NCBI RefSeq assembly: GCF_002269505.1 | Contig: NZ_NQKQ01000009.1 | Location: 62,001 to 126,000, forward strand | Length of the DNA: 64,000 nt | Reading direction: 5' to 3' | DNA from: Pseudomonas fragi | GTDB lineage: Bacteria > Pseudomonadota > Gammaproteobacteria > Pseudomonadales > Pseudomonadaceae | Part shown: piece by piece, positions 44,307 through 52,606 of the stretch | Layout: each line of letters opens with the position of its first letter | Position numbering within the stretch: the first letter of the stretch is position 1 | Position numbers and translations under genes: made by a program | Notes under the pieces: generated by a model | The model's input: the letters and a program-made list of their open reading frames with translations, nothing else | What the model was told of the DNA's origin: nothing | The model's database searches: none

Positions 44307-45515
44307 ATGAACATCTTTATGCTCCATTGTATTCAACCCTGTGGCGCCAGCCTTCGGGCATTAGAGGGCCAAATAGATCGACGCGTCATTGCACCAGACC
44401 TGTTGCAGGTCATTGAAAACGTTCAACATCGGACAGGCATTGCTGCCAGCCACTTAATGCCCTTGCAGAACGTCGCGAAAGAGAAAAACTGCATTATTGG
44501 TATCCGTCCGGTTGAAGCCGTGGCGACCGGGCTGATTGAAGATGGCCACCCAACCAAAGACTTCCATATCAAAGGCAAGAGCGCCAACTGGGGGCCCCAA
44601 TCCGGGATGATCTGTGTCGATCAGGCTTTCAGCAAACTGGAATGCTGCCTGACATCCGACCCGGCGCGTATCGAGAAATTCAACGGGAAGAATCGTCAAT
44701 GCATCGAAGGCGGTCATGCCGTTGCCGTTCCGCTGGCAATTTCCCGCGAACGCATGCGCACGCTGCTGGCCGGTGATCTCATCACGGACATGCATTCTGC
44801 GGATGCGCAGGGGAGAATCAGCTTCAGCGCAAAAGCGCCCAGCGGAGTATTTTACAAGTTCGAAGCCATCCCCGCACCCGGTGTGGTCGCTGGCCTGTAC
44901 CAAATTAACCATCAAGGACAGCCGCTGGAAGTCCTTGCGAAAACGCCGGAGGGCAAGGCACTGACGGCCGACTATGACTTGCATCTGGTCGGACCACATA
45001 TCAGCGACCTGGGGCCGCAAGATAATCTGCCGGTCCCGGATATCGCGCACGATGTATTCAAAGCTCGCATCAACGGATACACCGACCGGGCAACGCACTC
45101 GCGCCCCAGGAACTTGGCAATCGAACTGCGCGAAGACTATGCAAGCGCCAGCAGCTTTTACCACAAGGAAGACCCTGATATTGGCAATGCCACGAGCCGT
45201 ATTGCCGCAATGATTCCTGTAATCAATGCGGCCTTGGTCGGCGAGGGGGAACGGGTGGTTCATCACAACGCGGATTCAGGTAGTCCGGCCAGCGAAGCCA
45301 CTGCCAACTACCCTGCCACGTTCTTTTTGCCTACCAAGCTGGAGAAATTTGATGAAATCTGTGTGATCGAGAACCTTCAGCAAATGACCGCACTGGTCCA
45401 GCAAGCGAAAAACAGCGGATACTACATTCCGCTCAACCCGTTATGGGAGCCAGAAATAACTAGCGTCAGACGCTCGGATTTCACAAACTTTCAGAGGTTG
45501 CTCAATCGCATCTGA
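44307..45515 (+). CDS. ExoY/edema-factor-like nucleotidyl cyclase toxin
   Basis: A 402-residue protein of the anthrax edema factor/CyaA/ExoY class II cyclase family, whose members enter or are injected into eukaryotic cells and make cAMP or cGMP after binding a host activator. Motifs in ExoY order: GIRPVEAVATGLIEDGHPTK (res 65-84), KGKSANWGPQSGMICVDQ (89-106), LTADYDLHLVGP (219-230), VVHHNADSG (317-325) and YPATFFLP (335-342). Catalytic equivalents: K84, K91, D222, D224, H320 are present; the ribose-binding Asn (ExoY N297) aligns with Ser326. Length is close to ExoY (378). Start ATG 44307 has AAGGAG eight bases before. No signal peptide and no secretion genes nearby; the right end of an IS lies 34 bases upstream. 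Family is confident, activity is not. Confidence 0.85.
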   Translation: MNIFMLHCIQPCGASLRALEGQIDRRVIAPDLLQVIENVQHRTGIAASHLMPLQNVAKEKNCIIGIRPVEAVATGLIEDGHPTKDFHIKGKSANWGPQSGMICVDQAFSKLECCLTSDPARIEKFNGKNRQCIEGGHAVAVPLAISRERMRTLLAGDLITDMHSADAQGRISFSAKAPSGVFYKFEAIPAPGVVAGLYQINHQGQPLEVLAKTPEGKALTADYDLHLVGPHISDLGPQDNLPVPDIAHDVFKARINGYTDRATHSRPRNLAIELREDYASASSFYHKEDPDIGNATSRIAAMIPVINAALVGEGERVVHHNADSGSPASEATANYPATFFLPTKLEKFDEICVIENLQQMTALVQQAKNSGYYIPLNPLWEPEITSVRRSDFTNFQRLLNRI

Positions 45516-45701
45516 CAACAGGCCCGGGCTGATCCACATAGCGGACATTCTGTGAGGCTCGGCCCGTATTTTAAGACTTGGGCGTGACAAATTATGTTGC
45601 AAGTGACCACGTATGGTCTTTCAGACAGGGGCTGCAACTGACAGCGAGTAACGGGAAATATATTCAAAAAGTCCCTTGGATAAGAAGTTGGTTTTGTTCC
45701 C

Positions 45702-45932
45702 TTGCCCCCCCAAAAAAAGCCTGAACCCTATGGCATGAAGCCACCGAAGTGGGGCAACTATGAGCTGAGTATTCCATATCGTAACGATGAGACACTGGAT
45801 AAAACGGTACATGATCTGCTGACCGAAATCAGCCAAGAGGCCCAGATGCGCAACTGTTTAATCGAGGTGGACGCTTGGGAAGAGACTCTGAACGGAGGTG
45901 CCTGGGGTTTGGCTGCGGTCGGGGTGCCTTGA
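45702..45932 (+). CDS. Small conserved-type hypothetical protein, 3' end degenerate
   Basis: A 76-residue frame (TTG 45702, or ATG 45735). The middle, LSIPYRNDETLDKTVHDLLTEISQEAQMRNCLIEVDAWEE, resembles a small Pseudomonas family I recall with IPY..DEDL...LL.E....AD.R.CF.EAD; its function is unknown. The last 15 residues run into the sequence shared with the tRNA-Leu flank and look unnatural, so the gene is probably truncated. It lies 187 bases after the cyclase; a link with it is unproven. Confidence 0.45.
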   Translation: MPPQKKPEPYGMKPPKWGNYELSIPYRNDETLDKTVHDLLTEISQEAQMRNCLIEVDAWEETLNGGAWGLAAVGVP

Positions 45933-46089
45933 ATTTTGGTATGTTGGCAGGACGCCAGGGGGAGGGGCTAAAATCGGGAATTGCGGAGCGGTCTGAATTT
46001 TTGCGGTGCAAAAAACAAAGGGCCTGCACGAAGAATCTCATGCAAGCCCTTGATTTGTTTGGTGCCCGAAGCCGGAATCGAACCGGCAC
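45929..46089. repeat. tRNA-Leu 3' end and downstream flank (copy B of direct repeat)
   Basis: Counterpart of 42917-43076. It comprises the last 30 bases of tRNA-Leu, its terminator hairpin and about 90 further bases. The two copies bracket the truncated SUMF1 gene, IS remnant and cyclase. Confidence 0.7.
46008..46051 (-). terminator. Rho-independent terminator of tRNA-Leu
   Basis: On the minus strand aagggcttgcatga pairs with tcgtgcaggccctt (two mismatches) around a 6-base loop and runs into TGTTTTTTGC, nine bases beyond the tRNA CCA end. Confidence 0.8.
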
Positions 46090-46146
46090 GTCCTTACGAA
46101 CGGGGGATTTTAAGTCCCATGCGTCTACCAATTTCGCCATTCGGGC
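46060..46146 (-). tRNA. tRNA-Leu (anticodon TAA)
   Basis: 87 bases on the minus strand, starting gcccgaatggcgaaattgg and ending in gattccggcttcgggcacca with encoded CCA. Acceptor stem GCCCGAA/TTCGGGC is perfect; the anticodon stem-loop is GGGACTTAAAATCCC, giving TAA, and a long variable arm (CCGTTCGTAAGGACG) marks a class II tRNA. The TpsiC arm GCCGGTTCGATTCCGGC is intact. Confidence 0.96.
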
Positions 46147-46425
46147 GGTAGCGCTATAAAGCGGGTCACGAAGGAAGGTGCTTTAACAAGCAAAGTACTC
46201 AAGAGCCTGCGTAACAGGTGGACGAATATATAGAGCCTGCGCCCATGAGGCAAGGTCGATAACGTCCATTTGTGTACATTTTTTTACTCTGCAGTTGGAT
46301 AAAACCGTCGAAAAATCATAGGTATATGCATCAGGCCGGGTTTGTTGGGGCATTTGCAGCGCTGCTCCTGCGCGTATTCACGAGTAGGCTAGGCTGCTTG
46401 CACAGCTGGGACATGAGTGGCCTTG

Positions 46426-47472
46426 ATGAATACAAGTGTGATTTACGCATTGGCGGCGGCAGCGCTGTTCGGGGCCAGTACGCCACTGGCCAAGGTGCTG
46501 GGCACCGAGGTATCGCCGGTGATGCTGGCCGGGCTGTTGTACCTGGGCAGTGGCCTGGGGCTGTTGTTGGTACGCTGTGCCCGCGATCGGGGCTGGAAGC
46601 GCTCGGGCCTGGGTGCCGGTGAATGGCCCTGGCTGCTCGGGGCGATTGTGTTTGGCGGGATCCTGGGGCCTGTGGCCTTGATGTTCGGTTTGAGCCTCAC
46701 CAGCGGTGCAACGGCTTCGCTGATGTTGAATCTTGAACCGGTGCTCACTGCGCTACTGGCCTGGCTGGTGTTCAAGGAAAACGCAGACCGGCGAATCGTG
46801 CTGGGGATGTTGGCCATCATTGCTGGCGGCGTGGTGTTGTCCTGGCCTTCCGGGGCATCTGCGGCAGTGTCACTGTCCTGGCTCGGGCCGTTGGCGGTGG
46901 CGTTTGCCTGTTTCTGTTGGGCGGTCGATAACAATCTGACGCGCAAGGTGTCTGCTTCTGATGCCCTGTATATCGCGGGCGCCAAGGGCCTGTTCGCGGG
47001 GCTGGTAAACTGTACGATTGCATTGGCTCTGGGGGCGAAGGTCCCAGCGCTTGGGGTGCTGAGCCCGAGCCTGCTGATCGGTTTTTTAGGCTACGGTGTG
47101 AGCCTGGTCCTTTTTGTCCTGGCGTTACGTGGCCTGGGGGCCGCGCGCACCGGGGCATACTTTTCAACGGCGCCTTTTCTGGGGGCGGCGATTTCCATTG
47201 TGGTGTTGGGCGAGTCGGTATCGCTGCTGTTCTGGCTGGCGGCGGCCTGCATGATTGTCGGGGTCTGGCTGCATCTTACCGAACGCCATGAGCATGAGCA
47301 TGTGCATCAGCCGCTGGAGCACTCCCATCGCCATACCCACGATGAGCATCACCAGCATGATCATGCCGGGGATATACCGGCGGGCAAGGCTCACAGCCAT
47401 GCACATCAGCATCCTGTGATCAGCCATAACCATCCGCATTTCCCGGATATCCATCATCGCCACCGGCACTGA
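46426..47472 (+). CDS. EamA/DMT-family transporter with His-rich C-terminal tail
   Basis: About 348 residues: ten membrane helices in two EamA repeats (first IYALAAAALFGASTPLAKVLG, second starting near GPLAVAFACFCWAVDNNLTR), as in drug/metabolite exporters. The last 63 residues are a cytoplasmic tail with 23 His, mixed with Glu, Asp and Pro (HEHEHVHQ, HSHRHTHDEHHQHDH, HSHAHQHP). Such tails are usual in zinc or nickel proteins but not in plain EamA carriers, so metal transport or sensing is likely. Start could be GTG 46417 or ATG 46426; no strong ribosome site decides. Gene precedes dedA on the same strand. Confidence 0.85.
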   Translation: MNTSVIYALAAAALFGASTPLAKVLGTEVSPVMLAGLLYLGSGLGLLLVRCARDRGWKRSGLGAGEWPWLLGAIVFGGILGPVALMFGLSLTSGATASLMLNLEPVLTALLAWLVFKENADRRIVLGMLAIIAGGVVLSWPSGASAAVSLSWLGPLAVAFACFCWAVDNNLTRKVSASDALYIAGAKGLFAGLVNCTIALALGAKVPALGVLSPSLLIGFLGYGVSLVLFVLALRGLGAARTGAYFSTAPFLGAAISIVVLGESVSLLFWLAAACMIVGVWLHLTERHEHEHVHQPLEHSHRHTHDEHHQHDHAGDIPAGKAHSHAHQHPVISHNHPHFPDIHHRHRH

Positions 47473-47518
47473 GTCATTACGTTTTACACCCTGATTTCAA
47501 TGGAGCTATGGATCGCGC

Positions 47519-48103
47519 ATGTTTGAACACATCGACTTCAATTACCTGCTGGCAACTTATGGCTACCTGGCCATTTTTATCGGCTGTTTGCTCGAAGGTG
47601 AAACCATCCTGATCCTCGGGGGCATGGCGGCACACCAGCATGTACTCAAGCTGTTGCCGGTGATTGGTTATGCCAGCCTGGCGGGCATGCTGGGTGATCA
47701 GTTGCTGTTTTGGCTCGGGCGTTATTTCGGTGCTCGCCTGTTGTCGCGCCTGCACAGGCAGCAGGCCGCTATTGATCGGGTGACGCAACTGATTGGCCAG
47801 TATCCGACGGTGTCGATTTTTTCAGTGCGGTTTTTGTATGGCATGCGCCTGATCGGGCCCATGGTGATCGGTGCAAGCAAGGTTTCGCCGTTGAAGTTTC
47901 TCTGCATCAATGCCTTGGGCGCGGCCGTCTGGGCAACGCTGTTTGCCAGTGGCGGATATTGGGCCGGGGAGTTTCTCGAAGGCGTGCTGGGCGACCTCAA
48001 GCCCTATCGCTTGCCGATCGCCCTGGGCGTGGTCGCATTGATGGTGGCGGTGGCTGTTGCCCGTCACTACAGGGCGAAAACCAAAGCCGTTAAATCACTT
48101 TGA
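47519..48103 (+). CDS. DedA-family membrane protein
   Basis: A 194-residue inner-membrane protein of the DedA (VTT/SNARE-assoc) family: MFEHIDFNYLLATYGYLAIF start, the ELEG-like motif GCLLEGETILILGG and the glycine/Arg motif SVRFLYGMRLIGPMVIGASKV. DedA proteins help undecaprenyl-phosphate or lipid flipping and membrane homeostasis. Its 3' end overlaps the convergent anti-sigma gene by 14 bases. Confidence 0.9.
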   Translation: MFEHIDFNYLLATYGYLAIFIGCLLEGETILILGGMAAHQHVLKLLPVIGYASLAGMLGDQLLFWLGRYFGARLLSRLHRQQAAIDRVTQLIGQYPTVSIFSVRFLYGMRLIGPMVIGASKVSPLKFLCINALGAAVWATLFASGGYWAGEFLEGVLGDLKPYRLPIALGVVALMVAVAVARHYRAKTKAVKSL

Positions 48104-48812
48104 CAGCACGGCCGATAAACTGGATCGGTCCTGTCGGCTTGCCTGTTGTCGAACCGTTGGGACCTTCCAGGGTCAGCTCAAAAAGTTGATCGGACGCCAG
48201 CGGCGGCAGGCGGTCCAATGGCAGCGACAATACTTGCCCCGGTTTGACCAGCCCCAGGGATACCGGGCCGGCCCAGTCGTCGCCCTTGGTCCAGAACTCC
48301 AGGGCCTTGTCGCTAGGCACTTGCGCGACGCCAAGCGGGATCAGCTGGATATGTTCACGATCGTTGGCCTGGATGACCCAACCTGGCGTCTGACTTTGTG
48401 GTGCCACCAGAACCACCACATAGGCGGGCGGTGAGATGGCAGGTGTCGCGGACCACAACGCCGTGCCCAGTGCCAGCGTTGCAGCCAGGCCTGCGGCCGT
48501 CAGGCCGCGCCACAACGGCAGAAGGTTCCACCAACGGGTACTGGCCTGTGTTGGCGGGGCTGGGACATTCAAGGCGTTCAGGCTGCGCTCGATTCGCGGC
48601 CACAGTCGCTCTGAGGGCTGTTGCGCCGGGGCAAGGTCGTTGAGGGGCAGCAGTCGCGCTTCCCAGCGATCGACTGCGGCCTGAAGATCGGGCTCATGGG
48701 GCAGGCGTTGCTCAAGCGCACGCCGTTGTAGCCCATTGAGCGTGCCCAGCACGTATTCGCCCGCCAGGGCATCGAGATCGGCCGGGTCGCTATTGTCAGG
48801 TGTAGAAGTCAT
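48090..48812 (-). CDS. Anti-sigma-K factor (RskA-like)
   Basis: A 240-residue membrane anti-sigma factor. N-terminal anti-sigma domain ALAGEYVLGTLNGLQRRALEQRL, one membrane segment (GLTAAGLAATLALGTALW), and a periplasmic RskA domain (PAYVVVLVAPQSQTPGWVIQA, then PGQVLSLPLDRLPP). The ATG at 48812 overlaps the sigma stop (ATGA), so the pair is coupled. It should hold the SigK-like factor inactive at the membrane until a signal arrives; the signal is unknown. Confidence 0.88.
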   Translation of the reverse strand: MTSTPDNSDPADLDALAGEYVLGTLNGLQRRALEQRLPHEPDLQAAVDRWEARLLPLNDLAPAQQPSERLWPRIERSLNALNVPAPPTQASTRWWNLLPLWRGLTAAGLAATLALGTALWSATPAISPPAYVVVLVAPQSQTPGWVIQANDREHIQLIPLGVAQVPSDKALEFWTKGDDWAGPVSLGLVKPGQVLSLPLDRLPPLASDQLFELTLEGPNGSTTGKPTGPIQFIGRAVKVI

Positions 48813-49402
48813 CCCATGCACTCGCGCAAGGCGCTCAGGCTGCGTTTGATCCAGGCTTTTACGGTGCCCAGAGGGGTGTCCAGTTTGTTTGCGATTTCTG
48901 CATGGGTATAGCCGTCAACATAGGCATGCACAATGCAGGAGCGCCGGGCCGGGTCGAGTTGCTCAAGACAGCCGTATATGCGCTCGCAGCCGTCTGGCCA
49001 GTGCAATGGGTCCTGCGTCTGGAGGCGACCATCGAGTGTGGCCAGGGGTTGCAATGCCAGCTCGCTGTTTTCGCTGACTTGAATTTCCAGGCGAGTTTCA
49101 CGCATAGCGTTCAGGGCCATATGCCGGGTCAGGCTGAAGATCCAGCCTCGTGCAGAACCGCGCCCGGGGTCGAAGCTGGAGGCGCGCAGCCAGATTTTGA
49201 TAAAGGCGTCATGCACGATGTCTTCAGCCAGTGCGCTGTCGCGGGCAATGCGCTTGGCTACCCCCAGCAAACGGGCACTTTCCTGGGCATACAGGGCCAC
49301 AAGCGCCTGCTGCTCGCCGCGGGCGCAGGCCAGCAGGCAGGCTTCATAGTCGAAAATTGGCTCAGGTAGCGTCACAGTGTTCCGCCGTTGCAGATGGGAC
49401 AT
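48809..49402 (-). CDS. ECF sigma factor (SigK-like)
   Basis: A 197-residue ECF sigma: region 2 around YAQESARLLGVAKRIARDSALAEDIVHDAFIKIW (in pieces), region 4 around LDPARRSCIVHAYVDGYTHAEIANKL and LGTVKAWIKRSLSALRECM. Paired with the RskA-type anti-sigma. The DUF3455 gene just upstream on the same strand is a plausible member of its regulon. Start ATG; the N-terminal QRRNTVTLPEPIFDYEACLL is normal for the group. Confidence 0.9.
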   Translation of the reverse strand: MSHLQRRNTVTLPEPIFDYEACLLACARGEQQALVALYAQESARLLGVAKRIARDSALAEDIVHDAFIKIWLRASSFDPGRGSARGWIFSLTRHMALNAMRETRLEIQVSENSELALQPLATLDGRLQTQDPLHWPDGCERIYGCLEQLDPARRSCIVHAYVDGYTHAEIANKLDTPLGTVKAWIKRSLSALRECMG

Positions 49403-49452
49403 CTCCGGTCATTGCCCGGACTCCATCGAAGCAGCGTAGACGATGTAGCGCA

Positions 49453-49992
49453 TTAGCGGCTGGCCCAGAAAATGTAATCGGCCTGGTACGGCACTATTTG
49501 TCGCTGGCCATTGTTGGCGGCAGTGCAGGCGCTGGCAGGTGCCGCACCGCCCTTGAGTGCCACACGCTGGATGTAACTCACACCGTTCATGGCGCCTTTG
49601 CCCTCTGCCGGATTGGCCTTGACCAGTTGATAGGGCAGGTTGCCAGCCCCGGCTGGAGCTACTGCGAGCTGGGTGCCTGTGACTCTGGAACCGTCCAGGG
49701 CTTGCCAGGTCGCGGGAGGGCCAAAGTAGGTACCTACTTGTTTACCATTTGTGTCATTGAGTTGTGCCTTTGGGCCTACAAAAAACCACTCCATTTCGCC
49801 TGCTGAATTGGCTTTTTCTTTACATTCATAAGTTATTTCACCTACACCAACTGTCGTCATCGCCATCTTGTGGCCATCGGGAACTCTAATGTTTTCGGGC
49901 AAATTCGACTGTGCCCAGGCGCCGGTGGCTGTCATCATCATCGCGGCGGCAAGTGTCAGGCTGGCATGGCTGATCAAGGTTTTTGCGTTCAT
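49453..49992 (-). CDS. DUF3455 domain protein, exported
   Basis: A 179-residue secreted protein with a Sec signal ending GAWAQSN. The core PENIRVPDGHKMAMTTVGVGEITYECK, WFFVGPKAQL, GTYFGPPATWQALDGSRVTG and NGVSYIQRVALKGGAAPASAC matches DUF3455 as I remember it. Two or three Cys may form a disulfide. Function unknown; it lies 50 bases upstream of the ECF sigma gene and is often seen next to such sigma factors. Ribosome site AGGAGAAAG supports the start. Confidence 0.8.
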   Translation of the reverse strand: MNAKTLISHASLTLAAAMMMTATGAWAQSNLPENIRVPDGHKMAMTTVGVGEITYECKEKANSAGEMEWFFVGPKAQLNDTNGKQVGTYFGPPATWQALDGSRVTGTQLAVAPAGAGNLPYQLVKANPAEGKGAMNGVSYIQRVALKGGAAPASACTAANNGQRQIVPYQADYIFWASR

Positions 49993-50218
49993 GTTGCTTT
50001 CTCCTGATGGGATAACAGCGCGCTGCTGTTACAGGTACTACCCCCAGGAGGAGGATTTGGATGCAGTTGCAAAAAATAAACATGAAAGGCAAAGTCCGGG
50101 AACCCGGTTGCGTGACTGATCCCTTGGCCTAAGCTCTGAAATACAAGCTCAACGCCAAGGGTTTCAAGGCATTGGTAACACGCTCGCGAAGCCGGTCCGA
50201 TAGTAAAAGGAGATCTGG

Positions 50219-50755
50219 ATGTTTATCCGTTTATTGATCCTTGCCACTGTGCTGGTTGCTGGCACCGTGCAGGCCGTTGAAGTTCCCAATCCACTTGAAC
50301 AGGATCGCGGCAAGTTGCGTCCGCTGGTTATCGTTGCCCGTGCAGACGCCGACCCCACCCTGGTCAATCTCAAGAAAGCCCTTGAAGAGCCGGCCAACAA
50401 GCAGGCTTTTGAGCAGCGCAACATGGTGCTTTATACGATCGTGGGCATTACCGGCAAACGTGATGGCAAGGACCTTGAACCCCAGAGCACCATGTCGCTG
50501 ATTCGCGGGCTCAAACCGGGGATGATCATCGACAAGGCCAAAGTGATCCTGATCGGCAAGGATGGTGAAAAGAAAGTCGAGACGGTGGGTGATGTTGACC
50601 TGGCCGAGCTGTTTAAAACCATTGATGCCTTGCCCGTTGCCGAACAGCAAACCCAGGCACCGGTTGCCGTGGAACCCCCGGCGAAGGGCGTCGCCGCTGG
50701 CAAATCGGTTAAACCAGCCAAACCGGCAAAAGCGGTTCAGGCCCTGGACGACTGA
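50219..50755 (+). CDS. DUF4174 domain protein, periplasmic
   Basis: A 178-residue protein: short Sec signal (MFIRLLILATVLVAGTVQAV), DUF4174 core NPLEQDRGKLRPLVIVARAD, MVLYTIVGITG and KVILIGKDGEKKVE, then an Ala/Lys/Pro tail. The core is thioredoxin-like without the CxxC. Function unknown. Ribosome site AAGGAGAT precedes the ATG, and a strong hairpin follows the stop. Confidence 0.82.
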   Translation: MFIRLLILATVLVAGTVQAVEVPNPLEQDRGKLRPLVIVARADADPTLVNLKKALEEPANKQAFEQRNMVLYTIVGITGKRDGKDLEPQSTMSLIRGLKPGMIIDKAKVILIGKDGEKKVETVGDVDLAELFKTIDALPVAEQQTQAPVAVEPPAKGVAAGKSVKPAKPAKAVQALDD

Positions 50756-50770
50756 GCACCAGCCAAAAAA

Positions 50771-50793
50771 AGGCCCGCTGGGGGAGCGGGCCT
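50771..50793 (+). terminator. Hairpin terminator after the DUF4174 gene
   Basis: AGGCCCGCT/AGCGGGCCT, nine base pairs with a five-base loop; preceded by an A-run, so it may terminate better on the minus strand. Confidence 0.7.
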
Positions 50794-50980
50794 AAATGGG
50801 ATTCACTAAAGGAGTGGATCCAATCTAGGCGCATTAATGTGAAAGTGACGTGAAAACCTTGTCGTCAAAACGCAAACCACTGCCAATGTGTGTGGTGAAA
50901 ATAGTGCCCATCTGTAGCGCAATGCCAGCTGGGTAATCCGATAGGGTGGTGCTACTGCTCCCTGACTGTCGGATAACCTT

Positions 50981-51592
50981 ATGCCGTTCTCCCTTGAACT
51001 GATCTCTGCCTTCGCGCTCTTTGCCTTCGTTTCCTCCATCACCCCCGGCCCGAATAACACCATGCTCCTGGCATCTGGGGTCAACTTTGGCTTCAGGCGC
51101 ACCATCCCCCATGCTCTGGGCATCAGCTTCGGCTTTATGTTCCTGGTGCTTGCGGTTGGATTGGGGCTGGGGGGTGTATTCAAGGCCGTGCCCATGGCCT
51201 ACACCGTTTTGCGTTATTTGGGGGCGGCGTACTTACTGTATCTGGCGTGGAAAGTCGCCACTTCGGGGCCGGTGTCCGAGTCGGACGCAGCCCGGGGCAA
51301 ACCTTTGGGCTTCTGGGGCGCAGCGGCGTTTCAATGGGTCAATCCCAAGGCCTGGGTGATGGCCATTGGTGCTATCACCACTTACACGCCGTCCCAGGGT
51401 TATATCGTCAACGTTTTTATCATTGCCCTGGTCTTCGCCATCATCAACTTGCCCAGTGTTTGCGTGTGGGCAGGTTGCGGCAGTGCGTTGCGCAATGTGC
51501 TGACCCGGCCCAAGTGGCTGCTGGCATTCAATCTGACGATGGCGATTCTGCTGGTGGTGTCGCTGTATCCGATTCTGTTTGATGTTCATTGA
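50981..51592 (+). CDS. LysE/RhtB-family exporter
   Basis: A 203-residue carrier. N-terminal FVSSITPGPNNTMLLASGVNFGFRRTIPH (in pieces) is the LysE/RhtB signature, FQWVNPKAWVMAIGAI the second block. A second such exporter in the window, unlike the one at 1606 in sequence. It overlaps the convergent punR-like gene by 65 bases. Substrate unknown. Confidence 0.9.
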   Translation: MPFSLELISAFALFAFVSSITPGPNNTMLLASGVNFGFRRTIPHALGISFGFMFLVLAVGLGLGGVFKAVPMAYTVLRYLGAAYLLYLAWKVATSGPVSESDAARGKPLGFWGAAAFQWVNPKAWVMAIGAITTYTPSQGYIVNVFIIALVFAIINLPSVCVWAGCGSALRNVLTRPKWLLAFNLTMAILLVVSLYPILFDVH

Positions 51593-52487
51593 GCCATTCC
51601 TGGCTCAGAGTTGCGGTGTCACCCAGGTACTCCAATAGCCAGGTCATTGCCGGGGAATGATTTTTCTGTGCCCAGGCAATGCACGAAGGGCTGGCAGGAA
51701 AGGGCCGCTGCAGGTTCAGCGCAAGCAGTTGGCCCTGGTCGATCAGGGGCTGGGCCAGATGGGCGGGCACCATGCCGACACACAGACCGTTGCTCAAACA
51801 GGCCAGCCCCGATGCCCAGTCGGGCACCATCATGCGGCGCTGGTTATCCAGGGTCCAGGTGTCCCGCTTGGGCAGGCTGCGTGAGGTGTCATCCATGCAC
51901 AGTGCGGGGTAGGGGCGCAGATGCTCATCACTCAGCAATCCGGCAATGGATGCCAGCGGATGCAGTGGGCTGGCGACGCACAGCCAGTGCAGAAAACCCA
52001 TGTCGCGAAAAGCAAAACTTCCTGCCACCGGTACCGCTCGGGTGGCACCTATCACCAGGTCGGTGCGCCCGTCCACCAGGGCGTCCCATACACCGTTGTA
52101 CACCTCGTACTGAACAATCAGCTCTACATCGGGGAAATGCCGATAGAAGTCGATAAGCATTTGCTGGCAGCGCGGTTTTTTGATGATTGAATCCACGGCC
52201 ACACGTAGCTGGCCACTCCAGCCATTGGCCACCTGCTGGCAGAGGCGGCGGGTGCCGAGCATTTTTTTCATGACGCTGCGGGCTTCCTGGACAAACATCT
52301 GACCGGCAGGCGTGAGCTCCACATCCCTGTGACGGCGGACAAACAGTGGCACTGCCAGCCATTGCTCCAGTTGGCGCACGGTGTAACTGACAGCGGAGGG
52401 TACGCGGTGCAGTTCCTGGGCTGCGCCACTGAAACTGCCGTGGCGAGCTACTGCATCAATCACATCCAGGGAGTATTCAGACCACAT
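51528..52487 (-). CDS. punR: LysR-family activator PunR (YdhB)-like
   Basis: A 319-residue LysR regulator. The start MWSEYSLDVIDAVARHGSFSGAAQELHRVPSAVSYTVRQLEQWLAVPLF (in pieces) and DGRTDLVIGATRAVPV are close to what I remember of E. coli PunR, the purine-nucleoside activator of punC. The divergent gene is a PunC-like MFS carrier, keeping the E. coli arrangement. The ATG at 52487 is chosen because it matches the PunR start. Confidence 0.85.
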   Translation of the reverse strand: MWSEYSLDVIDAVARHGSFSGAAQELHRVPSAVSYTVRQLEQWLAVPLFVRRHRDVELTPAGQMFVQEARSVMKKMLGTRRLCQQVANGWSGQLRVAVDSIIKKPRCQQMLIDFYRHFPDVELIVQYEVYNGVWDALVDGRTDLVIGATRAVPVAGSFAFRDMGFLHWLCVASPLHPLASIAGLLSDEHLRPYPALCMDDTSRSLPKRDTWTLDNQRRMMVPDWASGLACLSNGLCVGMVPAHLAQPLIDQGQLLALNLQRPFPASPSCIAWAQKNHSPAMTWLLEYLGDTATLSQEWLNEHQTESDTATPPAESPSSD

Positions 52488-52606
52488 AGGTTTGCCTTCA
52501 AAAAATTCGATGCCAGTTGGCAATTATTATCGCTTCACAAGCAAATCCTCAGCTGGATAATGCTCGGCAGTCAACAAATTGTTTGATGGCAAGTTTTTGG
52601 GTGCAC

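Noticed and set aside
45829..46140. Minus-strand 103-codon frame
   Set aside because: It is a translation through tRNA-Leu and its terminator; not a gene.
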